DNA from: Thermomicrobiaceae bacterium
GTDB lineage: Bacteria > Chloroflexota > Chloroflexia > Thermomicrobiales > Thermomicrobiaceae
Direction of reading: 5' to 3'
DNA length: 62,812 nucleotides
NCBI GenBank assembly: GCA_014874455.1
Contig: JADBJL010000079.1
Coordinates: 1-62,812 of the forward strand
The position numbers were made by a program, and so were the translations under genes. Shown piece by piece: positions 1 to 7,060 of this stretch. Under the pieces are notes generated by a model. The model was not told the origin of the DNA and did no database searches. It saw only the letters and a list, made by a program, of their open reading frames with translations. Every line of letters starts with the position of its first letter. Within the stretch, counting starts at the first letter, position 1.

Positions 1-237
1 TCCGATCCCAGGGCAGGCAGGGGCCAGGAGCTCTCCTGGCGCGCCTCAGCCGGGGCTTCCAGCCAGCCGTAGCAAGGACGCGCTCTTCAGAGCGGTGTGG
101 CGGAGCGTGTCGAGAGCCAGTCAGCCCGCTCTCCTGCGGCTACCAGCTCGACCACCGGCCCGCACGTTGACACCCTCGTCAGAAGACACCAGCGGCTCTC
201 CAGCTCCCTCGTCGAGCGCTGGTTGTGGGGCCCCACC

Positions 238-266
238 TTGCAGCGCGCAGGGCGACGCGCCATACT
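238..266 (+). promoter_or_regulatory. Candidate promoter of the selenocysteine tRNA
   Basis: A TTGCAG hexamer at 238-243 and a CATACT hexamer at 261-266 are separated by 17 bases, each matching the sigma-70 consensus at four of six positions. Initiation would fall near 273, about 14 bases before the mature tRNA. The placement in front of a stand-alone tRNA gene is the main support; the boxes alone could arise by chance. Confidence 0.4.
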
Positions 267-272
267 CAGGTC

Positions 273-285
273 GGTAACGGTTACC
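273..285. repeat. Perfect palindrome abutting the tRNA-Sec 5' end
   Basis: GGTAAC and GTTACC flank a single central G, giving a perfect 6+1+6 inverted repeat that ends one base before the first tRNA base. It would lie in the 5' leader of the tRNA precursor or at its start site, so it could be a protein-binding site. A one-base loop is too tight for a normal RNA hairpin. Function is unknown. Confidence 0.5.
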
Positions 286-286
286 T

Positions 287-383
287 GAGGGCGGATCGGG
301 CCCGGTGGCCTGCGCGGTCTTCAAAACCGTCGGGCGGGGTGACGAGCCTCGCCGGTGGGTTCGACTCCCATGCGCCCTCGCCA
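287..383 (+). tRNA. selC: tRNA-Sec (anticodon TCA)
   Basis: The 97-base gene folds as a selenocysteine tRNA. The acceptor stem pairs GAGGGCG with CGCCCTC, followed by discriminator G and an encoded CCA at 381-383. The D stem (GGGCC/GGCCT) closes on a CGGT loop. The anticodon loop is CTTCAAA, giving TCA, which reads UGA. A long GC-rich variable arm and a T loop TTCGACT follow. Extended acceptor/T arms and a long variable arm are hallmarks of the selC family. Position 8 of the acceptor is a G-G mismatch rather than a pair. No selA, selB or selD and no selenoprotein lies in this window. The gene implies that the organism decodes UGA as selenocysteine somewhere in its genome. Confidence 0.93.
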
Positions 384-638
384 GCGTCTCCCCTGATGGC
401 CATGAACCAAGCCCTCGGTGGGGTCAGGCTGGGATCAGCGACCAGCTCGACCACACAGACACCCCCGCTGGCGACGGGGCCACCGGGGGTGCACGGTGAC
501 GACACTTAGCGCTGCTAGGCGAGCCGACTCCCTCGCCTGCCCACGTCGCAGGCTGCTCCACCAGCGCGGGGACGCTCTCTTCCCTGGTAACGTGCCGTCG
601 ACCGTGGCCTAGCAAGGTTCGGCGGGATTGTCAAGCCC

Positions 639-812
639 CTAGAGCTTGACCTCACCGCCGCACCTTGGGCATCGGCCGTCGCTGGCGTCAGGGACGATCC
701 CCCATCGGCTGCAGCGCCTGACCAGCTCGAAGGTGACCACCAGGAAGAGCCGGCCACAGGCTGGGCACGGGGGCGGGTCAGGCTCGCCAGGCTCGGCGAG
801 GCGGAAGCGCAG
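639..812 (-). CDS. Possible small zinc-ribbon protein (no ATG)
   Basis: After the stop of the frameshifted gene to its right, the same frame stays open for about 57 codons and encodes two CxxC knuckles (CPAC and CPRC) about 35 residues apart, the spacing of a zinc ribbon. There is no ATG, GTG or TTG start; a CTG at 812 is the only plausible initiator. It may be a real small protein, a remnant, or read-through sequence belonging to the upstream gene. Only the Cys pattern supports it. Confidence 0.3.
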   Translation of the reverse strand: MRFRLAEPGEPDPPPCPACGRLFLVVTFELVRRCSRWGIVPDASDGRCPRCGGEVKL

Positions 813-827
813 CGCCCCGCTGAGAGG

Positions 828-1420
828 TTATCCCCACGGCCCTAGGCCGATAGGATCTTCGCAGTGATCCCTCAGCCACTGCTCCAGGTACTTGGCCAGC
901 CATGCCTCCGCCGGGGTCTGGTCTCTAGATCTTCCCAGGAGGATCCACCGCAGCCACTCGACAGCCGCAATCACCTCGCCGCCCGAGAGCTGGTCAACGT
1001 CAATGTAGCCGGGCATCGCAGCATCCCCCGAGATCCCCATCGTGACTTGACCATCCGGAATCTTGGCCACAGACTCAGCCTCCTTCCTCTGGCGGTAAGC
1101 ACGCTTCCGGCAGGCCGGGCTGCAGTATTGCGGCCGTCAGCCTGCCCGTCCCAGGTCAATGCCTTCCCGCAGGCCGGGCGCTGGGGACACTCGGGCCCGT
1201 TTTCGGCTTGTGCACCGAAAATATCACGAATTGTTTGCGGATAATCGCCGTGTTCGCCGTTTTTGACGTCTGCATCGGAAATGTCACGAAATGCGGGGGC
1301 GTCATCACTGTCACCATACTGAGTGACCAGTGATGACGGTGATGGGTCACCGGTCGGGTCATCACCGTACCCAGGGCGAGTCACCAGCGCCCGTCCCTCA
1401 CGGGCCGCCCTGGCTGGCAT
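828..1420 (-). pseudogene. Frameshifted zinc-finger protein, mobile-element style
   Basis: Two overlapping minus-strand frames read as one protein if one base is restored near 1125-1135. The first frame (from ATG at 1420) ends in CxxxxxC and a TWDGQADGR segment. The second, one base back, continues directly as QYCSPACRKRAYRQR, then an acidic C-terminal region ending at 828. The joined motif C-x5-C...YCSPACRKRAYR is the knuckle plus basic helix common in short proteins of actinobacterial and Chloroflexi integrative elements. The N-terminal part is rich in Asp and repeats an RDI-x-AENG pattern. In the second frame a TGA lies immediately upstream of the join. A single-base deletion, sequencing error or a -1 frameshift would each explain it. 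Position beside a tRNA gene fits an old integration. Confidence 0.55.
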
Positions 1421-1773
1421 GACGCGTGGGAGCGCGCAGCGATCCGGTTCGGCTGGCGCGTCTGGGCTCGCCCATCCCGGAGCCGAGGCGGGCCCGCTGC
1501 GGGGCAGTATCCCCGGCGCTGGTGCGGCTCCACCCCGTACGCCGACCCCGGTCTCTCGCCACGAGGGAACTCTGCGTCCACGGCATGTATGCCACGCGAC
1601 TACTCAGGCGTTATACCTGCAGGCGGTCACGTCCCCGGGGGCACTCCGACAGCCCGAGGACGAGGCCGGGAGCGAGCCGCGCCGGGAATCACCGGCCGTC
1701 GAATGACCGGCACGGCCGGGCCGCAAGGCGGATGGGCGAGATCGTCGAGCCCCGGTCGAGGAGAGGAGAGGGC

Positions 1774-3129
1774 ATGCGGGGCCTACGCTGTACTCGAGCG
1801 CTCCTGCTCGCTGGCGCGCTGCTGCTGGCGGCGTGCCAGGGGACGCTGAAGTCGAGCGCGACGGCGACGCCATCGAGCCAGGTGGCAAGCTCGTCAGCCT
1901 GCCAGTCCTGGCCCGGCACGGTTCCGTGGGGGGCGGCCCTCTTCTCCGGCCAGGCCCTGACCCCGCGCCCCGCATTGCTGAGTGCCACCGGCAATCCGCC
2001 GCACTACACGACGATCAATTTGAGCCTCACCGCAGCACAGACGTACTACCTGCACACGTTCACCGTCTCGCTTCCGGCACCTCCGGTCAGCGGCTATCTC
2101 TACTTCAGCGCCCGTCCGTTCGCCCATCCCGATTCGCAGGACGACTTTGTCAAGATCTTTAGCGGCGCTACCCCGACTCTCCTCCACCAGTTCCAGCTCG
2201 GAACAAGCGGTAACATCGCTGGCGCCATGCCCAACCCCTGGCTGCCATCCAACTACCCGACCTGGCAGAACTTCACCTATACGTTCACTGCGCCGCAGTT
2301 GGCGACCATGTTCGCGTCCGGCGTCCTCGACGTGCAGATCGGCGACGAGACACAGGTGCAGAAAATCGGCGTTCTCCTCTGTGTACCACAGCCGACACCC
2401 ACGCCGACCGTCGTCAAGAAGCCGACCGCCGTCGCGGTCGGCACGGTCGTGCCAGTGCCGACCCCCACACCGACGCCCACGCCGACTGTCGTGAAGCAGG
2501 CCACCGTCGTGGCGGTCGTGACCCCGGTACCGCTCCCCACCCCGACCCCCACCCCGACGGTCGTGAAACAGCCGACGGTCATCGCGGTCGTCACGCCTGT
2601 CCCACTGCCGACCCCCACTCCGACCCCGTCCCCCACACCGACGCCGACTCCCCCGGCCACCCCTACTCCGGCACCGACCGCGACACCGACGCCTACCCCC
2701 GCACCGACTGCGACGCCGACGGCCGTACCGACGCCGACACCGACTCCCACACCGACGGGCGCCTGCGACCTCGCCGTCACCAAGCAGATCGACCCCACCG
2801 GCACGCCCGGTGTCTACCACGTCGCGATTACCGTCCAGAACGTCGGCAACGGCCCCTGCCCCGCCGGAGCTGTGCTCTCGGATCCTCCTCCGGCTGGCAT
2901 GAGTTTCAGCGGGCCTCTGACGATCACCGAGCCGGGCGCGAGCGGCAACTGGGCATGCAGCGGAACCACCTGTACCGCGGGAAATCCGCTCCCACCCGGC
3001 TACATGGGCACGTTCGGCTTCACGGCCACCGTCACCGTGCACCAGCCGCCGGTCACCAACTGTGCCCGGATCGTGAGCGCGGCCGACGTGGTTGCGGGGA
3101 ACAATTCGAGCTGCGCGCAGGCGAATTGA
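1774..3129 (+). CDS. Pro/Thr-rich cell-surface lipoprotein with DUF11-like domain
   Basis: The 451-residue product starts with a basic n-region, a Leu/Ala core and a lipobox (LLLAACQG), so it should be exported and lipidated. Residues about 40-205 form a soluble domain with regular beta-like character. A long TPTP linker (about 207-330) holds three copies of a VVK-x-PT-x-xAV unit. The last 120 residues (from CDLAVTKQ) match the conserved-repeat DUF11 fold, an Ig-like surface domain with paired cysteines. The ATG at 1774 was chosen because AGGAGAGG precedes it and it begins the signal peptide, although the frame is open to 1426. It stands alone, convergent with the kinase/phosphatase gene. Its ligand is unknown; a role as a surface stalk protein is inference. 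Confidence 0.85.
   Translation: MRGLRCTRALLLAGALLLAACQGTLKSSATATPSSQVASSSACQSWPGTVPWGAALFSGQALTPRPALLSATGNPPHYTTINLSLTAAQTYYLHTFTVSLPAPPVSGYLYFSARPFAHPDSQDDFVKIFSGATPTLLHQFQLGTSGNIAGAMPNPWLPSNYPTWQNFTYTFTAPQLATMFASGVLDVQIGDETQVQKIGVLLCVPQPTPTPTVVKKPTAVAVGTVVPVPTPTPTPTPTVVKQATVVAVVTPVPLPTPTPTPTVVKQPTVIAVVTPVPLPTPTPTPSPTPTPTPPATPTPAPTATPTPTPAPTATPTAVPTPTPTPTPTGACDLAVTKQIDPTGTPGVYHVAITVQNVGNGPCPAGAVLSDPPPAGMSFSGPLTITEPGASGNWACSGTTCTAGNPLPPGYMGTFGFTATVTVHQPPVTNCARIVSAADVVAGNNSSCAQAN
2392..2757 (+). repeat. In-gene Thr-Pro repeat tract
   Basis: Low-complexity CCNAC-rich DNA encodes PTPTPT runs punctuated by three near copies of a unit reading PTVVKQPTVxAVVTPVPLP (DNA copies start near 2404, 2485 and 2557). 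The tract serves as an extended linker in the lipoprotein. Copies this similar are prone to length change by recombination. This is coding sequence, not a CRISPR: there are no unique spacers. Confidence 0.85.
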
Positions 3130-3164
3130 CAGTAATCCCGTCGCCTGCTGCCGGTGAGAGGAAA

Positions 3165-3192
3165 GGTCGCCGCTTACTCACCAGCGGCGACC
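3165..3192 (-). terminator. Terminator hairpin holding the stop codon of the kinase/phosphatase gene
   Basis: A perfect 9-bp stem (GGTCGCCGC with GCGGCGACC) encloses a 10-base loop. On the minus strand it is followed by CTTTCC, a weak U-tract. The loop contains the TAA at 3174-3176, so the stem begins inside the last codons of the leftward gene. It also follows the rightward lipoprotein gene, and may stop transcription from both sides. Confidence 0.65.
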
Positions 3193-4580
3193 GCGACTTC
3201 TTCCGGCGTCATCTCGTCGGCCGCCGGTAGCAGGAGCGGGCGCTGCAAGTCCTCTGGCGTGAGCAGGGCACGCGGCGCAGGGTAGTACGCCGCCCGCGCT
3301 GGCACCGAGACCAGCTCGAGCTCTGGGTAGCGCAGAGCGGTCAGCTTGTGCCCGAACACACAGCCGGTGTCGATGTTGATCGTCCGGTTGACCCAGACCG
3401 CCTCCTGCACGGGAGTGTGCCCATAGACGACGAGCGCACGCCCCCGGTACGAGAGCGCCCAGTTGATCCGCTCCGGCAGGCCCTGCTCGTCGCGCCGACC
3501 GGTCGTCACGCCGAAGAGGGCGATCCGGCGAACCGTCGGGGAGCAACGACCGTGGAACTCCTCCGGTAGACCGGCGTGAGCGACCACCAGCCGGCCGTCA
3601 TCGAGCACGTAGTGGCTCGACAAGCGCCGGAGAAAGGTGAGAACGCGGTGGCGGAACTCTTCCGTCTCCCCAGCGATCTGCTCCAGCGTCCTCTCGAACC
3701 CGTGCGCGACTTTGACCTCCTGGCCTTCCAGATAGCGCATCAGCTTGCGGTCGTGGTTCCCGAGGACGCAGAGCGCTCTTGCCCGCCGCACCGCGTCCAT
3801 GGCCAACCGCAGGACGGACACGCTGTCCGGCCCACGGTCGACGAGGTCACCGATGAAGACCAGCCGTCGCCCGGCAGGATGCGCAATGCGGAAGCTCGCC
3901 TCTCCCGACGGGCTTACCACCCGTTCGACTCGGTAGCCAAGAGCCTCCAGGAGGTCACACAGCTCTGTGAAGCAGCCGTGCACGTCTCCCACGATATCGA
4001 ATGGGCCGTGCCAGCTCCGCTTGTCGCTGCACAGCGGCCGGCGGACGACGACAGCGCGTTCGATCTCCTCCACGCTCCGCAGCCAGTAGCGATGGGCGAA
4101 CGGCTCCCTGAGGATGCGGCCCCGGTTCGCCGCAAGCTGGCGGAACTGGCGCGAGATCACCGGCTCGCCGACGCGTCGCCCCGGGCGCATTGCATCGCGT
4201 TGCAGGTACACCTCGAGCGGCAAGTCGAACACGAGAGCCACGGCCGGCACGTGGTTCTGCTCGGCGAGCGCGAGTAACCTCGCACGCGCCTCGGCCGTCG
4301 TGTTGGTGGCGTCGATCACGGTGAGACGGCCCCGACGGAGACGCTTCTCGGCGACCAGGTGGAGCACCTCGAAAGCGTCGCGCGACGCGGTTTGATCGGC
4401 CTCGTCGTCCGAGACGAGCGCTCGGAAGGAGTCGGAGGAGAGCACCTCGGTAGGGCGGAAGTGGCGCCGCGCGAAGGTCGTCTTCCCAGAGCCCGAAGGG
4501 CCGATGAGCAGGACGAGCGCAAGCTCCGGCACCACCAGTCGCCGTTGCCGCGGCCGAGCAGGTGCGGTGGCCTCATCCAT
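3174..4580 (-). CDS. Polynucleotide kinase / metallophosphatase fusion (Pnkp-like, no ligase)
   Basis: The 468-residue protein joins two enzymes. Residues about 20-185 are a P-loop kinase domain with Walker A GPSGSGKT (27-34), as in T4 Pnk and bacterial Pnkp. Residues about 190-440 are a calcineurin-type phosphatase with GDVHG, GDLVDRG, GNHD and YGHTP in order, the metal-binding set of this superfamily. Bacterial Pnkp heals broken RNA with 5' kinase and 3' phosphatase activities and carries a third, ligase domain; here the protein ends after the phosphatase. No Hen1 partner is adjacent. The ATG at 4580 puts the P-loop near the N terminus; the frame is open to 4724, but that extension looks non-coding. 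A diadenosine-polyphosphate hydrolase role for the phosphatase half is also possible. Confidence 0.85.
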   Translation of the reverse strand: MDEATAPARPRQRRLVVPELALVLLIGPSGSGKTTFARRHFRPTEVLSSDSFRALVSDDEADQTASRDAFEVLHLVAEKRLRRGRLTVIDATNTTAEARARLLALAEQNHVPAVALVFDLPLEVYLQRDAMRPGRRVGEPVISRQFRQLAANRGRILREPFAHRYWLRSVEEIERAVVVRRPLCSDKRSWHGPFDIVGDVHGCFTELCDLLEALGYRVERVVSPSGEASFRIAHPAGRRLVFIGDLVDRGPDSVSVLRLAMDAVRRARALCVLGNHDRKLMRYLEGQEVKVAHGFERTLEQIAGETEEFRHRVLTFLRRLSSHYVLDDGRLVVAHAGLPEEFHGRCSPTVRRIALFGVTTGRRDEQGLPERINWALSYRGRALVVYGHTPVQEAVWVNRTINIDTGCVFGHKLTALRYPELELVSVPARAAYYPAPRALLTPEDLQRPLLLPAADEMTPEEVAVAAGE

Positions 4581-4751
4581 GCCCTGCGAGTGGTCGCACC
4601 CGACTGGATCCGTCACGCTCCAACACACCTCCCGGCTCGGGGCGCCGCCGAAAATAGTAGCACCGCCGCCAAGTCCGCTCGGGAGCCGGGCTGTCACCTG
4701 CCCAGGCGCGTACGTACTCGTCATCGACCGACGGCAGCGGACGGTGCGCGC

Positions 4752-4780
4752 TTGCCTACCCCCTTGCAGTCCGCTACAAT
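4752..4780 (+). promoter_or_regulatory. Promoter of tRNA-Met (and perhaps rsfS)
   Basis: TTGCCT (4752-4757) and TACAAT (4775-4780) are separated by 17 bases; the -10 box matches consensus at five of six positions. A start near 4787 would leave a 13-base leader before the tRNA. No other promoter is evident before rsfS, so the two may be co-transcribed. Confidence 0.65.
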
Positions 4781-4799
4781 CTAGGTGCAGCGCGCTCTC

Positions 4800-4871
4800 G
4801 GGCCTGTAGCTCAGCGGCAGAGCAAGGGGCTCATAACCTCAAGGTCGTAGGTTCGAATCCTACCAGGCCCA
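4800..4871 (+). tRNA. tRNA-Met (anticodon CAT)
   Basis: A complete 72-base cloverleaf: acceptor GGGCCTG/CAGGCCC with discriminator A, D stem GCTC/GAGC, anticodon loop CTCATAA, and T arm GTAGG-TTCGAAT-CCTAC. The anticodon is CAT. Position 27-43 of the anticodon stem is an A-A mismatch. The first acceptor pair is G-C, so it is not an initiator with the usual 1-72 mismatch; an elongator methionine tRNA is most likely, and a lysidine-modified Ile tRNA cannot be excluded. The sequence after the discriminator is CCC, so the terminal A must be added enzymatically. Confidence 0.95.
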
Positions 4872-4922
4872 CCCGCCCACAGCACCTGCGCTGTGGAGCA
4901 CGTGTGAATTCGAGAGGTGTGC

Positions 4923-5294
4923 ATGGTTCGAGCACCACAGGAGGTAAGGCTCAGCGCTGGCGAGATCGCCAGGCTCGCTGCCGAGACTGCAGCCGAAGCC
5001 CTGGCTACCGATGTCCAAGTGCTGGATCTTCAGCGCCTGACCCCGTTCTTCGATCTCTTCGTGATCTGCACCGCTGACAACACGCGCCAGCTCCGCGCCA
5101 TGAACGTGCGCATCCTCGAGGCCTTGAGCGAGGCTGGCATCGAGCCCGTCCGCAAGGAGGGCGAACCGGAGTCCGGTTGGGTCGTGCTCGACTACGGGAC
5201 GGTGCTCGTCCACCTCTTTACGCCAGAGCAGCGCGCGTTCTATCGTCTCGAAGAGCGTTGGGCCGAGGCTCAGCGCGTCTTGCTGATCCAGTAG
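4923..5294 (+). CDS. rsfS: Ribosomal silencing factor RsfS
   Basis: The 123-residue protein matches the RsfS/Iojap family over its length. Recognisable parts are the Asp-rich core DVQVLDLQ, the FFDLFVICTADNTRQ strand-helix that follows, and the C-terminal GWVVLDYGTVLVHLF signature. RsfS binds ribosomal protein L14 on the large subunit and blocks subunit joining when translation is down-regulated. ATG 4923 sits 5 bases after GAGAGG; a GTG at 4917 is in frame but overlaps that site. It lies 50 bases after tRNA-Met. The usual partner nadD is not adjacent. Confidence 0.93.
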   Translation: MVRAPQEVRLSAGEIARLAAETAAEALATDVQVLDLQRLTPFFDLFVICTADNTRQLRAMNVRILEALSEAGIEPVRKEGEPESGWVVLDYGTVLVHLFTPEQRAFYRLEERWAEAQRVLLIQ

Positions 5295-5309
5295 AGAGGC
5301 GGGGGCGCG

Positions 5310-5495
5310 GTGCACTGTCGGACATCCACCAGAGGATGGCGCTGGCTCGTCCTCGGCCTCACGGTCGGCTGGCTGGGCGGCCTTCTCGTCGGCCTCGTCG
5401 CGGCGAGCCAGCGCGACCACCTCACGCACGCGGTCGATCGCGTCTGGCCGCACCGCCAGCCGGAACAACCGCAGTTCGACCTGCTGCTGCAGTGA
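5310..5495 (+). CDS. Small single-pass membrane protein, unknown
   Basis: A 61-residue frame from GTG 5310, preceded by GAGGCGGGGG, follows rsfS by 15 bases. Residues about 12-32 form one hydrophobic segment rich in Leu, Gly and Val, followed by a polar, His-rich tail. It ends 10 bases before the convergent FmdB-like gene. I do not recognise the family. Support is the spacing, ribosome site and clear membrane segment; the short length leaves real doubt. Confidence 0.5.
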   Translation: MHCRTSTRGWRWLVLGLTVGWLGGLLVGLVAASQRDHLTHAVDRVWPHRQPEQPQFDLLLQ

Positions 5496-5505
5496 CGGTT
5501 CGGGA

Positions 5506-5940
5506 TCAAGACGCTTCGGGGCCAGCCACTGCCGGATCGTTTTCGAGACGTTCGAAGACCTCGTCGGGGTCGGCACCGCGCTCGAGGTCGGTCAGCGCCT
5601 GGTCGAGCACCGGATCGAGCGGCTCGCCGAGTTCCTGGCTCATCCGGCGCGTCCACTGCGCCAGCTCGCGCGGGTCATCCGTGTCCGGCAACCCCTCCTC
5701 ATCGACAAGCGGCCAGTCCTCATCGTCCGCAGTGAAATCGTCCTCGAGCGCTTCCTTGGCCTCCGGGAAGCCAGCGGTCTCCGATCGACCACGCAGCACG
5801 GTCACCCGTGAGAACACGCGCTCGCTCTGCGTCCCACCGCAACGCGGGCAGGCCGGACTTCCCGAAACTGAGCTGAACGAGCGGTAGAACACGCTGAAGC
5901 GCCGGCGACAGGAGAGACACCGATACTCGTAGATCGGCAT
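5506..5940 (-). CDS. FmdB-family zinc-ribbon protein
   Basis: The 144-residue product opens with MPIYEYRCLSCRRRF and a second knuckle CPRCGG about 25 residues later, the diagnostic FmdB regulatory-domain pattern (CxxC...CxxC zinc ribbon). The rest is strongly acidic and probably flexible. FmdB was named for a regulator of amide-utilisation genes, but most members are uncharacterised. It sits 4 bases downstream of the WecA-like gene and is probably in its transcript. A specific role cannot be given. Confidence 0.85.
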   Translation of the reverse strand: MPIYEYRCLSCRRRFSVFYRSFSSVSGSPACPRCGGTQSERVFSRVTVLRGRSETAGFPEAKEALEDDFTADDEDWPLVDEEGLPDTDDPRELAQWTRRMSQELGEPLDPVLDQALTDLERGADPDEVFERLENDPAVAGPEAS

Positions 5941-5944
5941 AGCT

Positions 5945-7042
5945 TCAGAGCCTCCGGCTCGCTTCTGCTATCGATGGGTTCGACTGCTCCGGCCTGTAGC
6001 GTGCCAGCGCCGCCAGCAGCGCGAGGCCGATCAGCCCGGCGATGACCAGCGTCACCAGCTTGTACACCGGCGCCGGGATAAGCAACGCCGCAGCGCCGAA
6101 ACCGGCGGAGATCACCGTGAAGAGCAAGACGATCCGCTGCTGTGACCACCCCAGATCGAGCAGCCGGTGGTGCAGGTGGCCTCGGTCGGCGACCAGCGGG
6201 GAACGCCCGTTCAGGATGCGATACAGGATCAACCAGGCGACGTCCAGGATCGGCAGCCAGAGCGCTAGGAGTGCCGTGGCGATCTTCGCCCCTCCGATGA
6301 TCGCGACCACGGCAAGTGCGTAGCCGAGAAACATCGCTCCACAGTCCCCCATGATGATCCGCGAGGGATGCCAGTTGTACGGGAGAAACCCGATCACGGC
6401 CGCGCCGAGCGCCACGGCCAACAGCGAGATGGTGAACTGCGGGTTACCGGCGGGACGGAAGAACGTGTGGATGAACAGGACGGTCGAGGCGACCAGAGTC
6501 ACCATGCCGGCTAAGCCGTCGAGCCCGTCCACCCAGTTGAGGGTGTTCATCATACCGATCACCCAAAAGAAGGTGAAGCCGATCGCCGCGGCCAGCGGCA
6601 GCACGACGACGCCACCGAATGGGTTGTTGAACTGCTCGATGACGAGGCCATGCTCCGGCCCGCGCAAGCGAGGCACGACGATCACGGCGGCTGCGAGGAT
6701 CTGGTTCGCCAGCTTCGCCAGTGGCGAGAGCCCGACCAGGTCGTCGTACAGCATGGTTCCCACAACGATCCCGGCCCCCGCGAGCAACAGCGCGATCCGC
6801 TCTACTTCCATCGGAAAGCGCTCGACCGGCAGGCTGAACGTCAGCGCGATACCCGCGGTGAAGCCCAGCAACATCGCGATGCCGCCGATACGCGCGACCG
6901 GGTGCCGGTGAACCCATCGCGCTTCCGTGGGATAGCTCAGGATGTCGTAGCGCTGGGCGACGCGGATCAGACGAGGGACGACCAGTGCGGTCACCCCAGC
7001 ACTGACGATTCCGGTTAGCAGAGCGATCAGCGCCCGCTCCAT
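5945..7042 (-). CDS. Undecaprenyl-phosphate sugar-1-phosphate transferase (WecA/MraY family)
   Basis: This 365-residue polytopic membrane protein has about 10-11 hydrophobic segments and the family signatures: an aspartate pair in MLYDDLVGLSP, the NTLNWVDGLDGLAG stretch, and MGDCGAMFLGY. These form the Mg-UDP-sugar site of polyprenyl-phosphate hexosamine-1-phosphate transferases. By family knowledge it transfers a sugar phosphate from a UDP-sugar to undecaprenyl phosphate at the inner membrane face, starting synthesis of a wall-linked glycan; the exact sugar is not determinable. It lies between glyA (18 bases upstream) and the FmdB-like gene, in one leftward run. C-terminal TM segments extend past residue 300. 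Confidence 0.88.
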   Translation of the reverse strand: MERALIALLTGIVSAGVTALVVPRLIRVAQRYDILSYPTEARWVHRHPVARIGGIAMLLGFTAGIALTFSLPVERFPMEVERIALLLAGAGIVVGTMLYDDLVGLSPLAKLANQILAAAVIVVPRLRGPEHGLVIEQFNNPFGGVVVLPLAAAIGFTFFWVIGMMNTLNWVDGLDGLAGMVTLVASTVLFIHTFFRPAGNPQFTISLLAVALGAAVIGFLPYNWHPSRIIMGDCGAMFLGYALAVVAIIGGAKIATALLALWLPILDVAWLILYRILNGRSPLVADRGHLHHRLLDLGWSQQRIVLLFTVISAGFGAAALLIPAPVYKLVTLVIAGLIGLALLAALARYRPEQSNPSIAEASRRL

Positions 7043-7060
7043 CGCGCGACCCGCCGCAGG

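Noticed and set aside
1110-1140. Programmed -1 frameshift in the zinc-finger gene
   Set aside because: No slippery heptamer of the usual type or following structure is apparent; a base loss is simpler, though not proven.
1426-1773. N-terminal extension of the lipoprotein
   Set aside because: The extension is Arg/Pro rich, lacks a ribosome site, and would place the signal peptide internally. The ATG at 1774 has both a ribosome site and the signal.
2392-2757. Regular repeats resembling a CRISPR array
   Set aside because: The repeats are coding Pro/Thr units without unique spacers or palindromic ends.
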